DNA from: an uncultured Eubacteriales bacterium
GTDB lineage: Bacteria > Bacillota > Clostridia > Oscillospirales > Oscillospiraceae
Length of the DNA stretch: 64,000 bases
Assembly (NCBI GenBank): GCA_900540545.1
Contig: UQGJ01000002.1
Coordinates: 1 to 64,000, forward strand
Direction: 5' to 3'
The number at the start of each line of letters is the position of its first letter. Positions within the stretch are counted from its first letter, which is position 1. Position numbers and translations under genes: made by a program. A model generated the notes under the pieces. It worked only from the letters and a program-made list of their open reading frames with translations, was not told where the DNA came from and made no database searches. Below are positions 1 through 7,244 of the stretch, piece by piece.

Positions 1-26
1 CCGTGTCGGCCCCCTGGTTTTCTTTC

Positions 27-56
27 GGTTCCCTTTCTCAAATGAGAAAGGGAACC
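27..56. repeat. Inverted repeat downstream of ppx-like gene
   Basis: Two perfect 14-base arms (27-40 and 43-56) separated by two bases form a strong hairpin just beyond the 3' end of the minus-strand gene at 70. There is no T-run on the exit side in either direction, so it is not a standard intrinsic terminator. It may stabilise mRNA ends or belong to a feature outside the window. Confidence 0.5.
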
Positions 57-69
57 CGCCGGAGGCATC

Positions 70-957
70 TCAAAGTCCCATGACCCGCTCCATCAAATAC
101 CCCTCCCGGATGCCCGTGTCCGCCACGGCCACCTCCTCCACCCCGTAGGCGTGGACGATGCCCCGGAGGATGGCAAGACCCGGCAAAATCGTGTGGACCC
201 GGTCGGGGACGGCGTGGAGGAGTAGGTGCAGCACGTCCCGGTCGCCGGTGGACAGCCGCCGGTACAGCTCGTCCACCTCCCCGGCGGTGAGCCGGCCCGC
301 CCGGTCCTTCTGGAACAGCTCCACGGCCAGCTTGTCCGCCGCCCGCACCGTGCCGCCCACGCCCCGCAGCAGGGGATAGGGGCCGGCGGGGATCGTGGCC
401 TGTTCCAGCTCTGCGGCGATCTGGACCTCCATGGCCCGCCGCTCCGCCGGGGTGAGGAAGAGGCCGGACACGTACCGGCTGAACAGGGAGAGGGACCCGA
501 TGGGCCGGGAGCACGCCCCCCGAACCGCCCCGTCCCCGAAGGCCACCAGCTCGAAGGACCCGCCGCCGATGTCGGCCAGCAGCCCCGCGCCGCCCTCCGG
601 CACCGCCCCCCGGAAGGAGAGCCGGGCCTCGGTCTCGCCGGACAGGACCTCCACGGCGATACCGGTCCGCTGTCGGATGGCCTCCACCGCCTCGGCGGTG
701 TTGGAGATATTCCGCAGGGAGGCGGTGGCAAAGACGTACAGGTCGGGGATATTCAGGTTGTCCATCAGCGCCCGGTAGCGGGAGAGGACCCCGCAGGCGG
801 CGGCGATGCCCTCCGGGGACAGGACACCGCCCCGGACGTACCCAGCCAGCCCGGCGGTGGACTTCTGGTGGAGGATGGACTGGAAGGACGTCCCCTCCCA
901 GCGGTAGACGGACAGGCGGATGGTGTTGGACCCCAAATCGACGATGCCGCAAATCAT
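70..957 (-). CDS. Ppx/GppA-family phosphatase (exopolyphosphatase-like)
   Basis: This 295-residue protein belongs to the actin-like ATPase/Ppx-GppA superfamily, which hydrolyses polyphosphate or (p)ppGpp-type substrates in the cytoplasm. The N-terminal phosphate-1 motif is visible (residues 5-13, IVDLGSNTI), followed by the SGETEA segment carrying the usual catalytic glutamate near residue 108 and the phosphate-2 loop DIGGGS at 129-134. The length matches the short, catalytic-core-only Ppx form rather than the ~500-residue two-domain enzymes, so substrate preference cannot be told. The start ATG is the first in frame. The next gene upstream (989-1267) is on the same strand 31 bases away and may be co-transcribed. 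The family call is firm; polyphosphate specificity is inference. Confidence 0.85.
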   Translation of the reverse strand: MICGIVDLGSNTIRLSVYRWEGTSFQSILHQKSTAGLAGYVRGGVLSPEGIAAACGVLSRYRALMDNLNIPDLYVFATASLRNISNTAEAVEAIRQRTGIAVEVLSGETEARLSFRGAVPEGGAGLLADIGGGSFELVAFGDGAVRGACSRPIGSLSLFSRYVSGLFLTPAERRAMEVQIAAELEQATIPAGPYPLLRGVGGTVRAADKLAVELFQKDRAGRLTAGEVDELYRRLSTGDRDVLHLLLHAVPDRVHTILPGLAILRGIVHAYGVEEVAVADTGIREGYLMERVMGL

Positions 958-988
958 GGCGCAGCCTCACTTTCTCAAATCGGTATCT

Positions 989-1267
989 TCATTTTACACG
1001 CTTTTCCCCCGCGGGGCAATCCTCTTCCTGCCTGCGTCTGGTCTCGCAGAGGGCTTTGCACCGCTCCTGACGGGCGGCGGCGTCCAGCCGCCGGGCCACG
1101 ATGAGGGCCAGATTGTCCCCCAGGGACGTGAAAAAGGCGGCCAGCAGGGCCAGCTCGTCGTCGCTCCGGCCCTGGGCCATCTGAATGGACACCGCCGCTG
1201 CAACGAGGACCAGGGCCTCGCCGTCGGGGCCGCCCGGCACACAGACTTCCACCCAATCACCCCCCAT
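989..1267 (-). CDS. Small conserved clostridial protein (DUF6774-like)
   Basis: A 92-residue protein with a helical core around residues 24-58 (LVAAAVSIQMAQG then ELALLAAFFTSLGDNLALI). The ELALLAA-F-LGD-LA pattern resembles, from memory, the short DUF6774 domain found in Clostridia, where function is unknown. Two other overlapping open frames on the same strand lack this pattern and have out-of-frame composition, so this frame was chosen. A GTG at 1252 preceded by GGGGGTG is an alternative start that would remove five residues. It is divergent from the aldo/keto reductase gene and lies just upstream of the ppx-like gene. No signal peptide; probably cytoplasmic. Confidence 0.6.
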   Translation of the reverse strand: MGGDWVEVCVPGGPDGEALVLVAAAVSIQMAQGRSDDELALLAAFFTSLGDNLALIVARRLDAAARQERCKALCETRRRQEEDCPAGEKRVK

Positions 1268-1324
1268 TGCTTCATTCTAGACGGAAAGCGGCGGATATGT
1301 TACACTGTCAGGGAGGTGATACCA

Positions 1325-2440
1325 ATGGAATACAGGACGATTCCCGGCCTGGAGGCCCGGCCCTCGCTGCTGGGCTACGGCTGCATGCGCTTTCCCACCC
1401 TGCCCCAGGGCGGCATCGATGAGCCCGCCGCCAAGGCCCTGCTGGACCGGGCCATCCAGGGCGGCGTGAACTACTTCGACACCGCCTACTTTTACCACGA
1501 CGGCGCCAGCGAGTCCTTTACGGCCCGGTCCCTGGCGGACTACCCCAGGGAGACCTACTATCTCACCAGCAAGCTGCCCACCACCCTGGTCCACAGCCTG
1601 GACGACGCCAAGCGCATCTACGCCGAGCAGCGGGAGCGGCTGGGGGTGGATTATCTGGACTTCTACCTGCTCCACAACCTGAACGGCCCCCGCTTCCGGG
1701 AGATGGTGGAGCTGGGGGTGGTGGACTGGTGCCTGGACCTGCAAAAGCAGGGGGCCTTCCGCCGGTTCGGCTTCTCCTTCCACGGCAGCTACGGGGAGTT
1801 CAAGGAGATTTTGACGGCCCGAACCTGGGACGTGTGCCAAATCCAGCTCAACTACATGGACACCCAGGAGCAGGCGGGCCTGGAGGGCTACCGGCTCACC
1901 GAGACCCTGAGCGTCCCCCTCATCATCATGGAGCCGGTGAAGGGCGGGGCCCTGGCCAGCCCGCCGCCGGAGGTCATGGAGCTGCTGACCGAAGCCGACC
2001 CGGCGGCCAGTGCCGCCTCCTGGGCCCTCCGCTGGGCGGGGAGCCTGCCCAACGTGATGACCGTCCTCTCCGGCATGTCCGCGATGGAGCAGGTGGAGGA
2101 CAACCTCCGCACCTTCAGCCCCTTCCGCCCGCTGGCGGCGGGGGAGAGGGAGACCCTGGACCGGGCCGCCGCCCGGTTCCGGGCCAGGATGAAAAACGGC
2201 TGTACCGGCTGCCGCTACTGTATGCCCTGTCCCGCCGGGGTGGACATCCCGGCCAATTTCAAGCTGTGGAACGAGTACGGCATTTACGGCGACGCCAAGC
2301 GGGCCGCCGCCAAGTGGAAGGACCTGGCCGGAAGGGCGGACGCCTGTGTCTCCTGCGGCGCCTGCGAGGAGAAATGCCCCCAAAAGCTGCCCATCCCCGC
2401 CGACCTGGAACGGCTGAAGGCCGAATTGGACGCTATTTAA
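1325..2440 (+). CDS. Aldo/keto reductase with C-terminal ferredoxin domain
   Basis: A 371-residue NADPH-dependent oxidoreductase of the aldo/keto reductase fold with a clostridial Fe-S tail. The catalytic Asp/Tyr segment FDTAYFYHDG lies at 51-60, the Lys-bearing strand YYLTSKLP follows, and the His segment LLHNLNG after that. The C-terminus carries two ferredoxin-like cysteine clusters, CTGCRYCMPCP near 292 and CVSCGACEEKCP near 340, suggesting electron exchange with ferredoxin. Start chosen at 1325 because GGAGGTGAT sits just upstream; the frame is open further 5' but runs through the divergent gene's coding region. Such proteins are common in anaerobes; the substrate is unknown. It appears monocistronic. 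Confidence 0.88.
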   Translation: MEYRTIPGLEARPSLLGYGCMRFPTLPQGGIDEPAAKALLDRAIQGGVNYFDTAYFYHDGASESFTARSLADYPRETYYLTSKLPTTLVHSLDDAKRIYAEQRERLGVDYLDFYLLHNLNGPRFREMVELGVVDWCLDLQKQGAFRRFGFSFHGSYGEFKEILTARTWDVCQIQLNYMDTQEQAGLEGYRLTETLSVPLIIMEPVKGGALASPPPEVMELLTEADPAASAASWALRWAGSLPNVMTVLSGMSAMEQVEDNLRTFSPFRPLAAGERETLDRAAARFRARMKNGCTGCRYCMPCPAGVDIPANFKLWNEYGIYGDAKRAAAKWKDLAGRADACVSCGACEEKCPQKLPIPADLERLKAELDAI

Positions 2441-2444
2441 GTAG

Positions 2445-2464
2445 CCTTCCCCCTGGGGGGAAGG
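2445..2464. repeat. GC-rich hairpin after aldo/keto reductase gene
   Basis: Arms CCTTCCCCC and GGGGGAAGG around a 2-base centre lie five bases after the reductase stop. Similar CCTTCCCC/GGGGAAGG hairpins are, from memory, scattered through Oscillospiraceae genomes, so this may be a dispersed-repeat fragment or a weak terminator; no U-tract follows. Confidence 0.4.
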
Positions 2465-2497
2465 TGGAGCGGGCGTGGCCGCGGGTCCCGATTCGCG

Positions 2498-2698
2498 TTA
2501 GGGCGCCAGATCCTGGGGCGTCAGCCCCCGGACAAAGGCCTGCATCTCGGACTTGGAACGGATGCCGTGGGTCTGGTCCACAATGGCCCGCTGCTCGTCG
2601 GGGGAGAGGCTGGCAAAACGCTCCATGGCGGGCACGTCCTGGACCAGCGCCATGCCAAAGCCCATGGGCAGGTCGGCGATGGGATTCAAGCTGTTCAT
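2498..2698 (-). CDS. Small conserved hypothetical protein
   Basis: A 66-residue acidic, soluble, probably helical protein; function unknown. Recognisable segments are PMGFGMALVQDVPAMERF (10-27) and SPDEQRAIVDQTHGI, similar to small unannotated clostridial proteins I recall but cannot name. The start is set at 2698 rather than the longer in-frame ATG at 2755 because AAAGGAGGT lies eight bases upstream of 2698. It is divergent from the 2886 gene, with an inverted repeat between them. No signal peptide or metal-binding motif. Confidence 0.6.
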   Translation of the reverse strand: MNSLNPIADLPMGFGMALVQDVPAMERFASLSPDEQRAIVDQTHGIRSKSEMQAFVRGLTPQDLAP

Positions 2699-2783
2699 AT
2701 CAAATGACCTCCTTTTGCTTCCGGTTCCGGCCTTAGTTTGCCCAAAACTGTTCAAATCAGCGGGAAAATCGGAAAAAATCCCT

Positions 2784-2815
2784 GGAAAATGGTCGCTTTA
2801 CCACTTCCATTTTCC
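2784..2815. promoter_or_regulatory. Inverted repeat in divergent upstream region, possible operator
   Basis: Perfect 9-base arms GGAAAATGG (2784-2792) and CCATTTTCC (2807-2815) lie between the divergent genes at 2698 and 2886. A possible -10 (TAGAAT, 2827-2832) for the plus-strand gene starts 11 bases further on, so a protein bound to the repeat would sit over the -35 region. No matching regulator gene is adjacent. Confidence 0.4.
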
Positions 2816-2885
2816 TGAAAATTTGATAGAATGGTAACAATTTGCAGGGCGGCTGGTCCGTCGTGCGTGAAGGAGTGCAGAAATT

Positions 2886-3293
2886 ATGGCAATCATCAAC
2901 AAGAAGCCGGAGACGCTGGCTGCCAAGGCCGCCGAGGCCAAGCCCGCGGAAAAGACCGTGGAGAAGGCCACCCCCGTGACCGCCAAGGCCGCCGAGAAGC
3001 CCGCCAAGGCCGCCGAGAAGCCCGCCAAGGCCGCAAAGGCGCCCAAGGCTGTCAAAGCCCCCAAGGCCAAGGCTGAAAAGGCCGTCAAAGCCCCCCGCGC
3101 CGCCAAGGCCCCGGCCGTCACGCTGTGCGTGGAGCATCAGGGCCGCCAGGTGAACGCGGAGGCCATCGTGGCCGCCGTCAAGGCCGACTGGACCGGCGAG
3201 GCCATCAAGACCCTGGAGGTCTATGTGAAGCCCGAGGACGGCGCCGTCTACTACGTGGTCAACGGCACCGGCACCGGCAAGGTGGACTTCTAA
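2886..3293 (+). CDS. Ala/Lys/Pro-rich protein with C-terminal DUF6465-like domain
   Basis: A 135-residue protein in two parts. Residues 8-76 are a low-complexity, highly basic tail made of Lys-Ala-Ala/Lys-Ala-Pro units, including the near-repeat AAEKPAK twice, like bacterial histone-H1-like tails. Residues 77-135 are a compact beta-rich domain (VTLCVEHQGRQVN to YYVVNGTGTGKVDF) resembling, from memory, DUF6465 of Clostridia. No signal peptide, so it probably acts in the cytoplasm; the tail suggests nucleic-acid or acidic-surface binding, which is inference. GGAGTG precedes the ATG by ten bases. An intrinsic terminator follows directly, so it is likely monocistronic. Confidence 0.7.
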   Translation: MAIINKKPETLAAKAAEAKPAEKTVEKATPVTAKAAEKPAKAAEKPAKAAKAPKAVKAPKAKAEKAVKAPRAAKAPAVTLCVEHQGRQVNAEAIVAAVKADWTGEAIKTLEVYVKPEDGAVYYVVNGTGTGKVDF

Positions 3294-3305
3294 GCATAGA
3301 CGCAG

Positions 3306-3340
3306 AAAAAATCCCCGTGGCGAACGCCACGGGGATTTTT
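3306..3340. terminator. Bidirectional intrinsic terminator
   Basis: A perfect hairpin with arms AAAAATCCCCGTGGCG and its complement around AAC has a run of T on the right and A on the left, serving both convergent genes at 2886-3293 and 3348-4325. Confidence 0.9.
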
Positions 3341-3347
3341 GCATCTG

Positions 3348-4325
3348 TTACATGGGGCTCAGGCTCAAGTCCGCCAGCCCGAAGTTGGAGCCGGTGTAGA
3401 CCACCGTGGCGTCCACATAGGCCAGACTCATGGGGAACCTGCCCTGTCCCTGGGAAGAGGCCACCTGGATGGCCACGGAGAACCGGCCGGTGATGGTGTC
3501 ACCGTTCACGGCAAAGTGGATGTGGTCCCCCGACATGGAGGAGACAGGCCCCTCCACCTCCTTCAAGCCGTGCTCGTCCAGATTCAGGTCCAACGAAGTT
3601 TCCCCCAGCTGGAGGGTGGCCACGTTGGTGGCGGCATCATAGCTGCACAGCACCGACTGCTCCACAATGGCCCGGTAGTCGGATTCTTGGAAGGTCAGCA
3701 CGGTCCAGCCTGTGGAGCCGAATTCCACCACACTGAGTCCGTAAGCGCTGGCATCGGTGCCGCTGCCCAGGTAGGGGATAATTGCCAGCTCCATATCCAT
3801 GTCGCCGTCAAAGTCGCCGTAGGCCATGGTGGGCAGGATGCCCTGGGGCGTAAAGAAGGTGCCGTTCAGCCCCTTCCAATCCGAGCCCACGCGCAGGATC
3901 AGGCTCTGTTCCTTTTCCGGCCCATAGACACCGTAGAGCCAGGTGTCGCTCTCCGGCAGCTGGGAGACCAGATAGATGTCCGACCCGTCCGCGGCCACCC
4001 CGCCTGCGGCCATCTGTTCGGCGGTGGCCAGCTGCGTGGGGAAGTCGTCCAGGGTCAGCTTGTCCGGGTCCCCGTCCCAGCCCTCCGGCTCCGGGGTGGG
4101 GGTGGGCAGGAGGACGGTCTCAGTGGGGAGGACCTCCGGGGTCTGGGTCACCTGGGGCGCGGCGGTGGGCACAATAGTGGGCTCCGGCAGGTCCGCCGCA
4201 CTGACCAGAGGCGTTGCCTGGGGCGTGGCCGTGGGCCGGACTGTGGGCGTGACCTCCGCCTGCCCCTTGGCGCAGCCCGTCAGCGCCAGCAGGCAGGCGG
4301 CGCAGAGCAGAATCGATTTTTTCAT
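3348..4325 (-). CDS. Lipoprotein with Thr/Pro linker and FG-GAP-like acidic loop
   Basis: A 325-residue predicted surface lipoprotein. The signal peptide ends in LLALTGC with the lipid-acceptor Cys at 18. Residues 25-80 are a Thr/Pro/Val-rich linker typical of cell-wall-spanning segments. The rest is a beta-rich extracellular domain with one calcium-loop-like stretch, YGDFDGDMDMELAII. It shares this motif and the C-terminal pattern (A-TV-Y-G--F-L-DL-L) with the lipoprotein at 5863-6687, so the two are probably paralogues. Ligand unknown. A good promoter sits at 4375-4403, so it can be transcribed alone; the MATE gene lies upstream on the same strand. Confidence 0.8.
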   Translation of the reverse strand: MKKSILLCAACLLALTGCAKGQAEVTPTVRPTATPQATPLVSAADLPEPTIVPTAAPQVTQTPEVLPTETVLLPTPTPEPEGWDGDPDKLTLDDFPTQLATAEQMAAGGVAADGSDIYLVSQLPESDTWLYGVYGPEKEQSLILRVGSDWKGLNGTFFTPQGILPTMAYGDFDGDMDMELAIIPYLGSGTDASAYGLSVVEFGSTGWTVLTFQESDYRAIVEQSVLCSYDAATNVATLQLGETSLDLNLDEHGLKEVEGPVSSMSGDHIHFAVNGDTITGRFSVAIQVASSQGQGRFPMSLAYVDATVVYTGSNFGLADLSLSPM

Positions 4326-4374
4326 AAGGAAGGCCCCCTTCCGTCGTCAGCAAGTTACATGACTCTGATGATAG

Positions 4375-4403
4375 ATTATACCCGCTGCGGCGGGAGAAAA
4401 CAA
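4375..4403 (-). promoter_or_regulatory. Sigma-A-type promoter for lipoprotein gene
   Basis: On the minus strand TTGTTT is followed after 17 bases by a consensus TATAAT, about 50 bases upstream of the start at 4325. Confidence 0.7.
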
Positions 4404-4462
4404 CTACAAACTATGAACAAAGAGCATCAAATTGGATATTTTTCACAGAAAATAAGTGACCG

Positions 4463-5821
4463 CTACCCCAAATCGGCCAGCCGCTGCCGGTAGAGCCGGC
4501 GGTAAAAGAGCAGGGCCAGGGCGCAGGAGACCACCTCCGCCAGCGGGAAGCAAAGCCACATCAGACCCGGCGCCAGCCGCCCCAGCACCCACGCGGCGGG
4601 GAGGAGCAGGACGATCTGCCGCAGCAGGGAGATGACCAGACTCAGCATGGGCGCGCCCAGGGCCTGGAACGAGGCGCAGAGTACCACCGACGCCCCGGCG
4701 AACAGGAAGCTGGACGCGATCATCCGCAGGGCGGGCGCCCCGGCGGCAACCTGCTCCGGCGTGGCGTTGAACAACCCCAGGAATACCTGGGGCAGGCCCG
4801 CCAGCAGCAGGGCGCCCACCGCCATGATGGCGACAGCGATCTCCAGGGCGAAGCGGATCAGCCCCAGGATGCGCTCCCGGCTTTTGGCCCCGTAGTTGTA
4901 GCCCACCACCGGGATAAGCCCGTTGTTCAGGCCGTACACCGGCATGAAGATGAAGGACTGGATTTTGAAGTACGCCCCCAGAATAAAGACGGCGAAGGGG
5001 GAGAAGAGGGCCATGATCTTATTCAGCCCCAGGGTCATAAAGGAGGCCAGGGACTGCATGACGATGGCGGGCAGCCCGATGCGGTAGACCTCCAGAATGA
5101 CCCGGCCCTGGGGCCGGAAGCCCCGGACCCGCAGGGGCACGGCCCTGTTCCGGCGGACCAGGACGAAGCCCACCACCATGCCCACGATTTGGCCAAAGAT
5201 GGTGGCGATGGCGGCCCCCGCCACCCCCAGCATGGGGAAGGGGCCGATGCCGAAAATGAGCAGGGGGTCAAAAATCAGGTTGATGACCGCCCCCACGCCC
5301 TGGACCACCATGGGGCCCACCGGGTCCCCGCTGGCCAGCAGGATGCGCTCGGCCACGAACTGCATGGCCATGCCGATGGAGCCGCAGGTGACGATGGACA
5401 GGTAGGTCCCGCCATAGGCGGCGATGAGGGGGTCCGTGGTGAAAAAGCCCATGAAGGGCCGGGACAGGAACAGCCCGAAGAGGAAAAAGACCGCCCAGGA
5501 GACGCCGTAGACGAAGATGCCGTTCATCGCCACGGCGTTGGCCCCCGCGCCGTCCCCCTCGCCCAGGCGGCGGGAGAGCAGGGCGTTGACCCCCACGCCG
5601 GTGCCCACGCAGATGGCGATCATGAACATCTGCACCGGGTAGGCCAGGGCCAGGGCCTGAAAGCCCTCGCCGGAGAGCCGGGAGACGAACATGGAGTCCA
5701 CCATGTTGTAGAGGGCCTGGATGAACATGGAGAGCATCATGGGCCAGGCCATATGGATGAGCAGCCGCCGGACCGGCATGACCCCCATTTTGTTTTCTTC
5801 CAAATGTTTCAGTCCTTTCAC
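4463..5821 (-). CDS. MATE-family efflux transporter
   Basis: A 452-residue integral membrane protein of the multidrug and toxic compound extrusion family, which exports cationic compounds using Na+ or H+. About 12 hydrophobic segments are visible, with MATE landmarks such as MLSMFIQALYNMVDSMFVSRL in the first helix and the LIFDPLLIFGIG segment in the middle of the protein. The 5' end is uncertain: the longest form starts with GTG at 5821 without a good ribosome site, while ATG at 5788 is preceded by GGAAG and gives MGVMPVRRLL. It follows the 5863 lipoprotein after 41 bases containing a short hairpin and may be the last gene of the long minus-strand operon. Substrate unknown. Confidence 0.9.
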   Translation of the reverse strand: MKGLKHLEENKMGVMPVRRLLIHMAWPMMLSMFIQALYNMVDSMFVSRLSGEGFQALALAYPVQMFMIAICVGTGVGVNALLSRRLGEGDGAGANAVAMNGIFVYGVSWAVFFLFGLFLSRPFMGFFTTDPLIAAYGGTYLSIVTCGSIGMAMQFVAERILLASGDPVGPMVVQGVGAVINLIFDPLLIFGIGPFPMLGVAGAAIATIFGQIVGMVVGFVLVRRNRAVPLRVRGFRPQGRVILEVYRIGLPAIVMQSLASFMTLGLNKIMALFSPFAVFILGAYFKIQSFIFMPVYGLNNGLIPVVGYNYGAKSRERILGLIRFALEIAVAIMAVGALLLAGLPQVFLGLFNATPEQVAAGAPALRMIASSFLFAGASVVLCASFQALGAPMLSLVISLLRQIVLLLPAAWVLGRLAPGLMWLCFPLAEVVSCALALLFYRRLYRQRLADLG

Positions 5822-5830
5822 AGGACAAAC

Positions 5831-5850
5831 GGCCGCGATGTATCGCGGCC
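5831..5850. repeat. Short intergenic hairpin
   Basis: Perfect 9-base arms (GGCCGCGAT and ATCGCGGCC) with a 2-base centre lie between the lipoprotein stop and the MATE start. Without a U-tract it is more likely an mRNA-processing or stability element than a terminator. Confidence 0.5.
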
Positions 5851-5862
5851 GCGGTCCGGGGG

Positions 5863-6687
5863 CTACACTCCGCTGTTGGAGATAAGCCTCAAATCATAGA
5901 GGGAGAACCCCTCGCCGTCGTAAGTCACCGTGGCGGTCAGGGTGCCGAAATAGCGGACCTCGCCGTTCACGTCGGCACCCAGGCCGAAGACGGCGTACAG
6001 CGCCCCGTCCTCCACCCGGAAGGCGGCCAGGCCGCCGAAGTCCTCGTGAAAGCCGATGCGGCCGGTCTCGGTGGGCCCCAGGGTCAGGGCCGCGCTCTCC
6101 CGGCCGTGGGTGACGGTGAGGGTGCGGTTCCCGTAGGTGTAGTCCAGCACATCCAGGAGCTGGCGGCTGTACGCCTCCGGCTCGAAGGTGCGGGCCGTCC
6201 AGCCACCGTCCCACTCGTAGACGGTCAGCCCGGAGGTGGCCTCCCCCCGCAGGACCACCGCCAGCTCCGAATCGCCGTCCCCGTCCCAGTCGGACCAGAC
6301 CGCGGCGGCGACCTGCTCGCCCTCCGCCAGGGTACCCATGGCCTGGAGCTTGTCCACGTACCGGAACAGCAGGTCCCGCCCCTCCGCGTCGGGCCGCTGG
6401 ACGGCGTAGAGGGAGACGTCCGCGCTGTCCGCTTTCGCCAGACAGGCCACCCGGGTCCCGTCGGCCAGCTCCACGGGCAGCTCGCCCTTCTGGGGCAGGG
6501 CGGTCAGGTCGATGTGTTCCACCCAGGCGTCGCCGTCGCCCGTCTCCAACGGGGCCGACGGCGCCGGGGCGGTGGTCCCGGACACCGCCGGGGGGCTTGT
6601 CCCCTCCGGCGGTGCCGTGGGCGCGGGGGCCGCTCCGCACCCCGCCAGCATCACCAGCAGGAGCGGCAATAACCATGGCTTTTTCAT
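5863..6687 (-). CDS. Lipoprotein, paralogue of the one at 3348
   Basis: A 274-residue predicted lipoprotein with a short signal peptide ending LLVMLAGC (Cys 17), an Ala/Pro/Thr linker to about residue 50, then an extracellular beta-rich domain with an acidic loop WSDWDGDGDSELAVVL. This loop and the C-terminal strand pattern match the 325-residue lipoprotein at 3348-4325. No enzymatic motif is evident; calcium binding by the DxDGDxD loop is inferred. Its start overlaps the stop of the GNAT gene upstream by four bases, so it is translationally coupled to the operon running from 12256. Confidence 0.78.
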   Translation of the reverse strand: MKKPWLLPLLLVMLAGCGAAPAPTAPPEGTSPPAVSGTTAPAPSAPLETGDGDAWVEHIDLTALPQKGELPVELADGTRVACLAKADSADVSLYAVQRPDAEGRDLLFRYVDKLQAMGTLAEGEQVAAAVWSDWDGDGDSELAVVLRGEATSGLTVYEWDGGWTARTFEPEAYSRQLLDVLDYTYGNRTLTVTHGRESAALTLGPTETGRIGFHEDFGGLAAFRVEDGALYAVFGLGADVNGEVRYFGTLTATVTYDGEGFSLYDLRLISNSGV

Positions 6688-7244
6688 AGCTTCCTCACAT
6701 ACCTCAAATCCACGCAGACCGCGTCCGGGGGGAAGGGGATGTCGGCGTGGGTGCCGTCCCAGGCGAAGCCGTGGGCGGCGTAGAACCGCCGGGCCCCCTC
6801 GTTCTCCCGCAGGACGAAGAGGAAGGCGTCCCGGAACCCGTCGGCCTTCAGCCGCCCCAGGGCCTCCTCGAAGAGCAGACCGCCGTAGCCCTTGCCGGTC
6901 TCCGCCGGGTGGGTGTAGAAGGAGATGAGCTCCCCCCAGCCCTCGTAACCCGTGGAGTCAAAGGTACACACCGACCCGGCGTTGTAGTTTTCCGTCCGGG
7001 CGGGGCCATAGTTGATGCAGGCCACCGGCGTGTCGTCTCTGTAAAGGAGCAGACCATGACACCGGCCGGTCTCGTGGTCCTCCCGGAAGAATTTGACCCA
7101 GCGGTCGTCGGTGATTTCCCGGGCCATATAGTCGTCGGGCACGTAGCCCACGTAGGTGCTGCGCCAGCCCAGGGCGTGGATGAGGGACATGGCGCGGAAG
7201 TGTTCGTCCTTACAGGCGTCCACAAAATGTAAGGCGTGATCCAT
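6684..7244 (-). CDS. GNAT-family N-acetyltransferase
   Basis: A 186-residue single-domain GNAT protein that would transfer acetyl from acetyl-CoA to an amine. The acetyl-CoA-binding motif A is visible as HPAETGKGYGGLLFEEAL (Q/R-x-x-G-x-G/A class), preceded by the core strand ELISFYT and followed by the C-terminal AARRFY-like segment ARRFYAAHGF. Substrate unknown. The ATG immediately follows the stop of the 7245 gene and its own stop overlaps the next start, so it belongs to the packed operon. The tight arrangement beside dehydratase-activase genes is probably clostridial operon packing rather than a proven functional link. Confidence 0.85.
   Translation of the reverse strand: MDHALHFVDACKDEHFRAMSLIHALGWRSTYVGYVPDDYMAREITDDRWVKFFREDHETGRCHGLLLYRDDTPVACINYGPARTENYNAGSVCTFDSTGYEGWGELISFYTHPAETGKGYGGLLFEEALGRLKADGFRDAFLFVLRENEGARRFYAAHGFAWDGTHADIPFPPDAVCVDLRYVRKL

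Noticed and set aside
27..56. Intrinsic terminator at the left edge
   Set aside because: No U-tract on either side; listed as an inverted repeat only.
975..1275. Two other overlapping minus-strand frames at 975-1256 and 994-1275
   Set aside because: They share the region of the 989-1267 gene but give Arg/Pro/Trp-rich, non-protein-like sequences.
920..1324. N-terminal extension of the aldo/keto reductase
   Set aside because: The extension is antisense to other genes and lacks homology-like pattern; a clear ribosome site precedes 1325.
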